Assembly: GCA_025175895.1 (NCBI GenBank)
Contig: CM045988.1
Span: 91,981,137-92,045,136, forward strand
DNA: 64,000 nt
From: Wurfbainia villosa
Taxonomy: Eukaryota > Streptophyta > Magnoliopsida > Zingiberales > Zingiberaceae
Direction of reading: 5' to 3'
In this document: positions 39,876-49,940 of the stretch, piece after piece
How positions within the stretch are numbered: the first letter of the stretch is position 1
Layout: each line of letters begins with the position of its first letter
Notes under the pieces: generated by a model
The model's input: the letters and a program-made list of their open reading frames with translations, nothing else
Told to the model about the DNA's origin: nothing
Databases searched by the model: none
Program-made: the position numbers and the translations under genes

Positions 39876-41177
39876 TCAAACCTCATTGATTATATCTGCA
39901 TCACTAGTAAGAGCAATGTTTGGAAAATAACTATCAATCGCACAATTGACATTTGGTTCCACATCAAGAACCATAAAACCATTCGTTAAAAAATCATATC
40001 CGATTGACACCGTGTCAATCTTAAGTTCAACACACCCACTGTAAAAATTAATATAATATCCTAAATCAAGAAGACACGTAACGGAAATAAAATTCCGTTG
40101 AATTTTAGGAGCATATAGAACATCATGTAGAAACAATGTATTTTCGCCACAAAGGTTAAGTTTGCAAGTGTCGACTTCTTTAATTTCAACTCTTGCATTG
40201 TTTTCTACATAGATATATTTATTGCCAGCGGGTACCTGACGCTACTCCATGAATGTAACCCACTCCCAAGCTACATGGTTGGTCGCTCCCGAATCTATAA
40301 TCCACAAAAGATAAGATTCAGTCAAAAATACTGAACTAGCAACAAAATGCTCATGAAAGAAGACAGACTTGGAATTACCTTTTTCGGCTCAGTACACTCC
40401 CAAGTGAAGTGGCCCTTCTTGTCATAGTTATAGCAAGTCATCTTGCTTTTAGGTTGCTTCCCAGTCTTCTTTCCCTTCTTTTTTATTAGGCCTTGTCCCA
40501 CTCCCGCAGCAACAGTTACCTTCTTTTTTCCCTTTCTCTTCTTGAACAATTTCTTTTTCTTTGATTCAGATGATTCAGCAGAATCAACAACCACATAGGC
40601 TTATCTAGAAATCCTCGTGGATTCGATTCTCTCCGTCTTTAGTTCAATATGGCGTGAGACATCAGTGAAAATTTTAATACTCTCACTGTGAGTTAAAATC
40701 TGTTTCATGGTCTCCCAAGAATATGGAAGGGAGTGAATAACTGTCTTAACCTATTATTCATCAGTTAACTTATGACCAACAGTTTTAAGCTCCCGAATCA
40801 TGTTTGATATCTCCTTGAGATGTTGAACCATAGTGACATTCGGGCGCTTCTTGTAGCTGTCGAACCTGATCGTCAACTACCGAACCTGATCATTAGTTGT
40901 CGAAGCTTGCTCAGACTCATTCCACTGTATCTATCCCTAAGGGTTACCCAGATTGCATAAGCCGAAGGATACGACTCATACTAAAAAATCAGGTCATCAA
41001 CAATTAAACTTATCAATATACCTTTAGCAGTGAAATCTTTTTTTTACATACCTTATAGGCATCAAGGTCTCGTCTGTGTTATACATTAGAATCCTCAATA
41101 GGTTTTACCATAACCTGATGTACAACCTCTAAAATTTCTTATTCCTGAAGAACATACTGAATCTTAAGGTGTTAGAT
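39876..41177 (-). pseudogene. Gag (C-terminal part) and protease/pre-integrase of the outer copia element
   Basis: From 41177 down, the minus strand reads HLKIQYVLQE and VVHQVMVKPIEDSN, then FDSYKKRPNVTMVQHL, SNMIRELKTVGHKLTDE and VKTVIHSLPYSWETMKQ. These are hallmarks of the copia UBN2-type gag. A Lys-rich stretch and a CCHC knuckle, CYNYDKKGHFTWEC, follow at 40594-40322. Next comes a pre-integrase/protease remnant (40136-39876; FLHDVLYAPKIQRNFISV). Stops are frequent. The start of gag lies across the insertion, at 49838-49940. Confidence 0.8.
41173..41177. repeat. Target site duplication TAGAT (left)
   Basis: TAGAT precedes the first LTR and recurs at 49833-49837 after the last LTR. Copies of it also precede the two internal LTRs, carried there by the tandem duplication. 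Confidence 0.9.
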
Positions 41178-41675
41178 TGTTGGTGCAGGGGCACTAGATA
41201 ATCGAACCTGTGTTTTGTTTATGGCAAAGACACAAAGTTAAGTTTACATCAAGTTTATTCATCAAGTGCTCCTACAACGTCAACGCTCCAACACCGTCAT
41301 AACGCCGACGCGACAACAAGTTCAGATCTTCTTCGTCGGCAGCAACATCTAGTAATATATTTTGATATTGTATTCGTTGTTTTTATTCGTAACGAGGTGA
41401 GGTAGGTTTGTTGCCTCATCCTCGTACATTCGGTTTTGTGATCGTTGTCTCCTACCTCCAACGAGGAGGAGACGTTATAGTGTTTTGCCCTCCGTACGCG
41501 GTCTAGGACCGATAGGGCCTTGGAGTAGCAACCGCTGGGTTGTGAACCAAGTAAAATAAACGTGTCTCTTTATTTTTCGCTGCTCTTACTCATTTAATTA
41601 TCTACTCGAACGAAACATCGAAAAGATTTACGATCGCTATTCACCCCCCCTCTAGCGACGCTTCTCGATCCAACA
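41178..41675 (+). repeat. LTR A (outermost 5' LTR)
   Basis: Begins TGTTGGTGCAGGGGCAC and ends CTCGATCCAACA. It is closest by eye to LTR D; shared variants of B and C (for example GACTGATAGGG instead of GACCGATAGGG) are absent here. Confidence 0.92.
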
Positions 41676-42166
41676 ATTGGTATCAGAGCGGGGGCGCTAA
41701 GATTTGGTGAAACCACCAATCTAGCACATTTTGATTTTTGTTTCGTATTTTTTGATTCGTATCTTTCTTAGGTTTTTTTTCTCCCGCACTACTAATCCAA
41801 GACGAAGTCTTGGTACGCTTCTTTTGGTTGTGTGTTTGCAAATATTCTATTTTGGAGTAGTCGACGGTAAAACGGTCATATCTTTTCGCACAAGAGGACT
41901 CTCAAAACGATCTACCTACCAAATCGAAGCTCTCTGAAAGATCTACATTTCTTATAGGGTTTACCCTCGTAACAAGCCGTTTCCAGCCCCAAATTCCAAC
42001 GTTTAGTACCCTTTCGGAGACATTGAAGGTCGTAAGTTTCTCGTTTTTGTTAATTTCGTATTCTTCTTATTTATTTCTGTTTATTTCCTATTATTTCCTG
42101 CACTACTAATCCATAACCAAGTCTTGGAATTCTCTTTGGTTTTATTCGTGTTTTGCAAGATACTTA
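41676..42166 (+). promoter_or_regulatory. Primer binding site and leader of gag copy 1
   Basis: ATTGGTATCAGAGCG directly after the LTR is the initiator-Met primer site. The leader contains an imperfect direct duplication: GCACTACTAATCCA-GAC-AAGTCTTGG near 41786 recurs near 42100, each followed by a CTTTTGGTT or CTTTGGTTTT block. A 68-codon ATG frame at 41731-41937 recurs unchanged in all three units, but I regard it as part of the leader. Confidence 0.75.
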
Positions 42167-43470
42167 ATGGCTCACATTGAGGGGTATAGCACCACCAGAC
42201 CTCCGTTCTTTAACGGAGATGATTTCCGTTATTGGAAAGGTCGGATGGAGTGTTTCTTGAAAACACAAGTCGAGACTTGGATAATAATCCAAACCAACTT
42301 TTCTCTACACACCAATGATCAAGGAGAGCCCTTGGATTTCAACAAGTGGATAAATGCAACCAATAGGCAAATCGAAGCCGATGCAAGAGCAACTCAAATA
42401 TTACAATGTGGCTTGTCCAAGGAGGAGCTCAACCGCATCGGTCCATTCATTAGCGCCAAAGACCTCTGGAACAAATTGATTGATCTACACGAAGGGACGC
42501 CCGATGCTAAGGTATGTAAAAGAGATTTACTTTTAAATAAACTGTACAATCTAAAGATGCAGGATCACGAGACCGCCACCCAATTACATGCGCGGATCCA
42601 AGACATCGTCAACAGTCTTCACTCGATCGGGCAAGCCATAGAGAACCGGGACCTTATAAGGTATGCTTTAAATGTTTTCCCTAGGACTACCTTGTGGGCA
42701 TCCATGGTCGATGTCTATAAGGTCTCTAAGGACCTTTCGAAGCTTAGGTTAGACGAATTATTTTCCGAGTTTGAACTTCACGAGCAAACTAACGTGGTCC
42801 GGGCCGAGAGAGGTATTGCTCTACTTGCAGGACAAAGAAGCAAGCCACCTACTAGGCAAGTAGTTGAACTCGAACCCGAAGACGAATCAGAGTCCGAATC
42901 GGAAGAGGTGGAAGCAATAGTGAACGTAGTACGAAAGATCGTTCGGAGGGAAAGAAGGCTACTAAAGAACCAAGAGAGGGCACAATTCAAATCAAATCAA
43001 AAGAAGGCTTTTCATGCAACATGGGACAATGAAGAAGGCGTCAGCATAGCATTCATGGCAAGACCCGAAGAGTCCGAGTCAGAGTCTAAATCCGAATCCA
43101 ATTACAACATCGACTCCGAACTCGAAGACTACTTCGAGAAGCAACTCAAAGCCGAACCAAAAGAGAAAATTAAGGTTAGCCGCTCACTAATTCATACGCT
43201 TTACAATACAATTAAAATGCTTAATAGGAAATTAACTAAGTCCGAGTCTAGGGTTGAGTCGTTACTTGAGGAGGTTGAAACCCTCAAGCAAGAAGCTACT
43301 CTAATCTCTTCAACTAGTCAAGTTCAAGAGGGAAACTCAACCCAAATTGAAAAACTTGAGGAGGAGAATTCTCTCTTGAAAGACCGAGTTCAAGAGGTCG
43401 AGGCTAGGTTGGAAAGGTTCACGTTGGGATCTAAAAACCTTAACCGACTACTTTTAACCCAAAGAGCCGT
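42167..43470 (+). pseudogene. Gag copy 1, open but truncated by the duplication junction
   Basis: The frame starts MAHIEGYSTTRPPFFNGDDF and stays open to the junction at 43470, running on 46 bp through host flank and LTR to a stop at 43516 (449 codons in all). An N-terminal UBN2-like gag domain (about residues 8-200; YWKGRMECFLKTQ, LQCGLSKEELNRIG, LYNLKMQDHETATQLHARI) is followed by an acidic Ser/Glu stretch, a basic segment (VVRKIVRRERRLLKNQ) and a C-terminal coiled coil (KSESRVESLLEEVETLKQEA, about 350-430). Where the related gag at 34154-35780 has a CCHC knuckle, this copy passes from NQERAQFKSNQ directly to KKAFHATWD, so the knuckle is absent. The last part of gag seen in copy 3 is missing. 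Confidence 0.88.
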
Positions 43471-43492
43471 ACTGAATCTTAAGGTGTTAGAT

Positions 43493-43994
43493 TGTTGGTG
43501 CAGGGGCACTAGATAATCGAACCTGTGTTTTGTTTATGGCAAAGACACAAAGTTAAGTTTACATCAAGTTTATTCATCAAGTGCTCCTACAACGTCAACG
43601 CTCGAACACCATCATAACGCCGACGCGACAACAAGTTCAGATCTTCTTCGTCGGCAGCAACATCTAGTAATATATTTTGATATTGTATTCGTTGTTTTTA
43701 TTCGTAACGAGGTGAGGTAGGTTTTTTGTCTCATCCTCGTACATTCGGTTTTGTGATCGTTGTCTCCTACCTCCAACGAGGAAGAGACGTTATAGTGTTT
43801 TGCCCTCCGTACGCGGTCTAGGACTGATAGGGCCTTGGAGTAGCAACCGCTAGGTTGTGAACCAAGTAAAATAAATGTGTCTCTTTATTTTTCGCTGCTC
43901 TTACTCATTTAATTATCTACTCGAACGAAACGTCGAAAAGATTTACGATCGCTATTTACCCCCCCCCCCTCTAGCGACGCTTCTCGATCCAACA
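43493..43994 (+). repeat. LTR B (internal)
   Basis: Preceded by the duplicated host footprint ending TAGAT and followed by an intact primer site. It shares several variants with LTR C against A and D, and has a longer C-run before TCTAGCGACG. Confidence 0.92.
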
Positions 43995-44485
43995 ATTGGT
44001 ATCAGAGCGGGGGCGCTAAGATTTGGTGAAACCACCAATCTAGCACATTTTGATTTTTGTTTCGTATTTTTTGATTCGTATCTTTCTTAGGTTTTTTTTC
44101 TCCCGCACTACTAATCCAAGACGAAGTCTTGGTACGCTTCTTTTGGTTGTGTGTTTGCAAATATTCTATTTTGGAGTAGTCGACGGTAAAACGGTCATAT
44201 CTTTTCGCACAAGAGGACTCTCAAAACGATCTACCTACCAAATCGAAGCTCTCTGAAAGATCTACATTTCTTATAGGGTTTACCCTCGTAACAAGCCGTT
44301 TCCAGCCCCAAATTCCAACGTTTAGTACCCTTTCGGAGACATTGAAGGTCGTAAGTTTCTCGTTTTTGTTAATTTCATATTCTTCTTATTTATTTCTGTT
44401 TATTTCCTATTATTTCCTGCACTACTAATCCATAACCAAGTCTTGGAATTCTCTTTGGTTTTATTCGTGTTTTGCAAGATACTTA

Positions 44486-45779
44486 ATGGCTCACATTGAG
44501 GGGTATAGCACCACCCGACCTCCGTTCTTTAACGGAGATGATTTCCGTTATTGGAAAGGTCGGATGGAGTGTTTCTTGAAAACACAAGTCGAGACTTGGA
44601 TAATAATCCAAACCGGCTTTGCTCTACACACCAATTATCAAGGAGAGCCCTTGGATTTCAACAAGTGGACAAATGCAACCAATAGGCAAATCGAAGCCGA
44701 TGCAAGAGCAACTCAAATATTACAATGTGGCTTGTCCAAGGAGGAGCTCAACCGCATCGGTCCATTCATTAACGCCAAAGACCTCTGGAACAAATTGATT
44801 GATCTACACGAAGGGACGCCCGATGCTAAGGTATGTAAAAGAGATTTACTTTTAAATAAACTGTACTATCTAAAGATGCAGGATCACGAGACCGCCACCC
44901 AATTACATGCGCGGATCCAAGACATCGTCAATAGCCACTGACGGGCAAGCCATAGAGAACCGGGACCTTATAAGGTATGCTTTAAATGTTTTCCTAGGAC
45001 TACCTTGTGGGCATCCATGGTCGATGTCTATAAGGTCTCTAAGGACCTTCAAGCTTAGGTTAGACAATTATTTTCCGAGTTTGAACTTCATGAGCAAACT
45101 AACGTGGTCCGGGCCGAGAGAGGTATTGCTCTACTTGTAGGACAAAGAAGCAAGCCACCTACTAGGCAAGTAGTTGAACTCGAACCCAAGAAGGCGAATC
45201 AGTCCGAATCGGAAGAGGTGGAAGCAATAGTGAGCGTAATGCGAAGATCGTTCGGAGGGAAAGAAGGCTACTAAAGAACCAAGAGAGGGCACAATTCAAA
45301 TCAAATCAAAAGAAGGCTTTTCGTGCAACATGGGACAATGAAGAAGGCGTCATCATAGCATTCATGGCAAGACCCGAAGAGTCCGAGTCAGAGTCTAAAT
45401 CCGAATCCAATTACAACATCGACTCCGAACTCGAAGACTACTTCGAGAAGCAACTCAAAGCCGGACCAAAAGAGAAAATTAAGGTTAGCCGCTCACTAAT
45501 TCATACGCTTTACAATACAATTAAAATGCTTAATAGGAAATTAACTAAGTCCGAGTCTAGGGTTGAGTCGTTACTTGAGGAGGTTGAAACCCTCAAGCAA
45601 GAAGCTACTCTAATCTCTTCAACTAGTCAAGTTCAAGAGGGAAACTCAACCCAAATTGAAAAACTTGAGGAGGAGAATTCTCTCTTGAAAGACCGAGTTC
45701 AAGAGGTCGAGGCTAGGTTGGAAAGGTTCACGTTGGGATCTAAAAACCTTAACCGACTACTTTTAACCCAAAGAGCCGT
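44486..45779 (+). pseudogene. Gag copy 2, multiply frameshifted
   Basis: This copy starts like copy 1 but carries distinct substitutions (IIQTGFALHTNYQ against IIQTNFSLHTNDQ) and several short indels. Near 44932-44946 the stretch between ATCGTCAA and GGGCAAGCC is shortened, giving a stop at 44941. Further losses occur near 45000, 45048, 45066 and 45187-45205. The C-terminal coiled-coil part is open again from 45364. It ends at the junction AAAGAGCCGT/ACTGAATC. Confidence 0.88.
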
Positions 45780-45801
45780 ACTGAATCTTAAGGTGTTAGA
45801 T

Positions 45802-46300
45802 TGTTGGTGCAGGGGCACTAGATAATCGAACCTGTGTTTTGTTTATGGCAAAGACACAAAGTTAAGTTTACATCAAGTTTATTCATCAAAGTGCTCCTAC
45901 AACGCCAACGCCGAACACCATCATAACGCCGACGCGACAACAAGTTCGGATCTTCTTCGCTTACAAAGAACATCTAGTAATATATTTTGATATTGTATTC
46001 GTTGTTTTTATTCGTAACGAGGTGAGGTAGGTTTTTTGTCTCATCCTCGTACATTCGGTTTTGTGATCGTTGTCTCCTACCTCCAACGAGGAAGAGACGT
46101 TATAGTGTTTTGCCCTCCGTACGCGGTCTAGGACTGATAGGGCCTTGGAGTAGCAACCGCTAGGTTGTGAACCAAGTAAAATAAATGTGTCTCTTTATTT
46201 TTCGCTGCTCTTACTCATTTAATTATCTACTCGAACGAAACATCGAAAAGATTTACGATCGCTATTCACCCCCCCTCTAGCGACGCTTCTCGATCCAACA
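45802..46300 (+). repeat. LTR C (internal)
   Basis: As LTR B, with a replaced patch near 45957-45970 (CGCTTACAAAGAAC where the others have CGTCGGCAGCAAC). Confidence 0.92.
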
Positions 46301-46791
46301 ATTGGTATCAGAGCGGGGGCGCTAAGATTTGGTGAAACCACCAATCTAGCACATTTTGATTTTTGTTTCGTATTTTTTGATTCGTATCTTTCTTAGGTTT
46401 TTTTTCTCCCGCACTACTAATCCAAGACGAAGTCTTGGTACGCTTCTTTTGGTTGTGTGTTTGCAAATATTCTATTTTGGAGTAGTCGACGGTAAAACGG
46501 TCATATCTTTTCGCACAAGAGGACTCTCAAAACGATCTACCTACCAAATCGAAGCTCTCTGAAAGATCTACATTTCTTATAGGGTTTACCCTCGTAACAA
46601 GCCGTTTCCAGCCCCAAATTCCAACGTTTAGTACCCTTTCGGAGACATTGAAGGTCGTAAGTTTCTCGTTTTTGTTAATTTCGTATTCTTCTTATTTATT
46701 TCTGTTTATTTCCTATTATTTCCTGCACTACTAATCCATAACCAAGTCTTGGAATTCTCTTTGGTTTTATTCGTGTTTTGCAAGATACTTA

Positions 46792-48312
46792 ATGGCTCAC
46801 ATTGAGGGGTATAGCACCACCAGACCTCCGTTCTTTAACGGAGATGATTTCCGTTATTGGAAAGGTCGGATGGAGTGTTTCTTGAAAACACAAGTCGAGA
46901 CTTGGATAATAATCCAAACCAACTTTTCTCTACACACCAATGATCAAGGAGAGCCCTTGGATTTCAACAAGTGGATAAATGCAACCAATAGGCAAATCGA
47001 AGCCGATGCAAGAGCAACTCAAATATTACAATGTGGCTTGTCCAAGGAGGAGCTCAACCGCATCGGTCCATTCATTAGCGCCAAAGACCTCTGGAACAAA
47101 TTGATTGATCTACACGGCGACGCCGATGCTAAGGTATGTAAAAGAGATTTACTTTTAAATAAACTGCATAATCTAAAGATGCAGATCACGAGACCGCCAC
47201 CCACGCGGATCCAAGACATCACAACGCTTCACTCGACGGCAAGCCATAGAGAACCGGGACCTTATAAGGTATGCTTTAAATGTTTTCCCTAGGACTACCT
47301 TGTGGGCATCCATGGTCGATGTCTATAAGGTCTCTAAGGACCTTTCGAAGCTTAGGTTAGACGAATTATTTTCCGAGTTTGAACTTCACGAGCAAACTAA
47401 CGTGGTCCGGGCCGAGAGAGGTATTGCTCTACTTGCAGGACAAAGAAGCAAGCCACCTACTAGGCAAGTAGTTGAACTCGAACCCGAAGACGAATCAGAG
47501 TCCGAATCGGAAGAGGTGGAAGCAATAGTGAACGTAGTACGAAAGATCGTTCGGAGGGAAAGAAGGCTACTAAAGAACCAAGAGAGGGCACAATTCAAAT
47601 CAAATCAAAAGAAGGCTTTTCATGCAACATGGGACAATGAAGAAGGCGTCAGCATAGCATTCATGGCAAGACCCGAAGAGTCCGAGTCAGAGTCTAAATC
47701 CGAATCCAATTACAACATCGACTCCGAACTCGAAGACTACTTCGAGAAGCAACTCAAAGCCGAACCAAAAGAGAAAATTAAGGTTAGCCGCTCACTAATT
47801 CATACGCTTTACAATACAATTAAAATGCTTAATAGGAAATTAACTAAGTCCGAGTCTAGGGTTGAGTCGTTACTTGAGGAGGTTGAAACCCTCAAGCAAG
47901 AAGCTACTCTAATCTCTTCAACTAGTCAAGTTCAAGAGGGAAACTCAACCCAAATTGAAAAACTTGAGGAGGAGAATTCTCTCTTGAAAGACCGAGTTCA
48001 AGAGGTCGAGGCTAGGTTGGAAAGGTTCACGTTGGGATCTAAAAACCTTAACCGACTACTTTTAACCCAAAGAGCCGTGTACAACAAAGTCGGACTCGGA
48101 TTTAGGTCAAAGACTACGAATAGATCTTATATGTCTATCGTAAATCGTAGTCATCAAAGAGTCCAAGCATGAGTCCCAAAGGTTTTATTGAATTCACATA
48201 TAAGGACTAATAAGTTTTGGATTCCCCAGGATCAAATTCATTATTTGAATAAACCATATTGGTTCAATGGTCCAGGGGGACCTAACACTAAAATAGTATA
48301 CCCGCTTACTTA
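46792..48312 (+). pseudogene. Gag copy 3, the only copy with its natural 3' end, frameshifted
   Basis: Open from 46792 to about 47115 and identical there to copy 1 at the distinguishing sites. Small deletions at about 47116-47130, 47184-47186, 47203-47215 and 47220-47240 then shift the frame. It is open again from 47300 through the coiled coil. Beyond the duplication breakpoint (48078) it continues VYNKVGLGFRSKTTNRSY, meets TGA at 48170-48172 in place of Trp, and reaches the natural end (KIVYPLT-stop, 48310-48312), which matches KHVYALT-stop of the related gag at 34154. This shows the ancestral element carried a complete gag without pol. Confidence 0.85.
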
Positions 48313-49331
48313 GTAAAACCATTGAATATTTTACTTTAATTTGTAGAACGGCTAGATAGGGAAAATAGTTAGTCAACTCTTGACAACATAGTATCAGGAT
48401 GCGGCGAGATGATAGTACGTTAGAGAAACAAAGTCTCGTGTATTCGAGCTAGATAAGGCGTATCTAGCTTGGTGCACTTGACCGAGTGGAACTAGCTGAA
48501 GCTACCTCGCCGTATCCTAAACTAGTTAGACCAGGAAGTAACCCTAAGTGACTTAAGTGATATTTTCTTGAATTTGACTTTGTCTAAGGAAGTGGTCGTT
48601 GTTCCGATCAAAGAAGGCCCCTGTGCCTCTCCACGACCTGGAAGTCAATTTCTCGAAAAGTTACTTAACGATCTAAAGGTTAAATCCGAATCTAACCCAA
48701 GGTTGACTATCTTTAATTAATTTAAAATCATCTCACAAAACATATAAGGTGAACAAATTCCGAGATACATAGAATGGGTGAGATGTTAACGATAATTGAA
48801 ATATAACCTCTTCAAAATACTACTTATTTTCCCAACTATTGTACTTAACAACTCTTAGGCCAAAGTTTAGCGCCCCCTACATCTCTTATACTTCATATAT
48901 TTGACTAAGGGGAAAAGTAAACTAACCCTAAGGGTTATATTACAAACCTTTAGATTATTGGTGCAAAGGGACACACCTCGAACCAATCTATCTAATTACT
49001 GCTAGACGCATGCTTGGACTCATAGTTGATTTATCTTGATGCATGCATATACCATATGGTTTTTAAACCCCTATTTTATACAACAAACTTCAATTTTACA
49101 TAACAAACCCCAACATTTGTTGATTTATGGCAAAAGGGGGAGAAGAGCGAAAGTTAAGGGGGAGTAATACAAAATTTATTTAATTTTGAAAACTAAAATA
49201 TTTCTTTCAAAACTCACCTAGGGTTAAGGGGGAGTTTTTGAAAATGACATTCATCATTTACTATACTTGTTTTATGCTTTAATTTCCCTTAACTTTGTGT
49301 TGGTTTGCCATAGATCAAAAATGGGGGAGAT
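48313..49331 (+). other. Noncoding 3' region and polypurine tract of the gag-only element
   Basis: About 1 kb with no pol motif. It contains AAAGGGGGAGAAGAGCGAAAG near 49133, TTAAGGGGGAGTAA near 49155 and TTAAGGGGGAGTTTTTG near 49225, then the terminal AAAAATGGGGGAGAT next to LTR D. These repeated purine tracts mirror those of the nested Sirevirus-like element. Confidence 0.8.
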
Positions 49332-49832
49332 TGTTGGTGCAGGGGCACTAGATAATCGAACCTGTATTTTGTTTATGGCAAAGACACAAAGTTAAGTTTA
49401 CATCAAGTTTATTCATCAAGTGCTCCTACAACGCCAACGCTCCAACACCGTCATAACGCCGACGCGACAACAAGTTCAGATCTTCTTCGTCGGCAGCAGC
49501 ATCTAGTAATATATTTTGATATTGTATTCGTTGTTTTTATTCGTAACCAGGTGAGGTAGGTTTGTTGCCTCATCCTCGTACATTCGATTTTGTGATCGTT
49601 GTCTCCTACCTCCAACGAGGAGACGTTATAGTGCTTTGCCCTCCGTACACGGTCTAGGACCGATAGGGCCTTGGAGTAGCAACCGCTGGGTTGTGAACCA
49701 AGTAAAATAAATGTGTCTCTTTATTTTCCGCTGTTCTTACTCATTTAATTATCTACTCGAACGAAACGTCGAAAAGATTTACGATCGCTATTCACCCCCC
49801 CCCCCCCTCTAGCGACGATTCTCGATCCAACA
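49332..49832 (+). repeat. LTR D (3' LTR)
   Basis: Begins TGTTGGTGCAGGGGCAC after the polypurine tract and ends CTCGATCCAACA, followed by TAGAT. It has a long C-run just before TCTAGCGACG. Confidence 0.92.
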
Positions 49833-49837
49833 TAGAT

Positions 49838-49940
49838 TTGATAGTTTTCTCCATTAAGTTTCTCACCCTTATTGAGTCCAACTATAATATTTTTCGTTGT
49901 TATAATCTACCATAAATAAACAGATTATTTAGATATTTAG
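49838..49940 (-). pseudogene. N-terminal part of the outer copia gag
   Basis: The minus strand reads NIIVGLNKGEKLNGENYQI up to the insertion point and continues on the far side of the array as HLKIQYVLQE (41172 downward). A preceding ATG is one base out of frame. This proves the gag-only element landed inside the outer element's gag. Confidence 0.75.

Larger units (their letters stand above)
41156..48078 (+). repeat. Threefold tandem duplication, unit about 2.3 kb
   Basis: Units run 41156-43470, 43471-45779 and 45780-48078 (2,315, 2,309 and 2,299 bp). Each starts with the same 22 bp, ACTGAATCTTAAGG-TGTTAGAT, then an LTR, a leader and gag to AAAGAGCCGT. In unit 1 those 22 bp are the flank of the outer copia element plus the TAGAT target site, so the duplication happened after insertion. 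Beyond 48078 gag continues normally (GTACAACAAAGTCGG). Confidence 0.9.
41178..49832 (+). mobile_element. Gag-only LTR retrotransposon (TR-GAG type, Sirevirus-related), triplicated internally
   Basis: Four LTRs of about 500 bp (A 41178-41675, B 43493-43994, C 45802-46300, D 49332-49832) alternate with three gag copies. TAGAT duplications bound the whole. Removing the two extra units leaves an element of about 4.0 kb: LTR, primer site, leader, gag, 1 kb of noncoding sequence, polypurine tract, LTR. There is no protease, integrase or RT, so it needs proteins from elsewhere. LTR ends, leader and gag are related to the neighbouring minus-strand element at 28448-37101. Elements with only gag between LTRs have been described in plants as TR-GAG. 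Confidence 0.88.

Noticed and set aside
41731..41937. 68-codon frame repeated unchanged at 44050 and 46356 (MIFVSYFLIRIF...)
   Set aside because: It is repeated only because the 2.3 kb unit is triplicated. It lies in the noncoding leader between primer site and gag.
41178..49832. Array explained by simple LTR-LTR unequal recombination
   Set aside because: That would not place the host flank ACTGAATCTTAAGG before the internal LTRs, nor truncate gag at the same base in two units.
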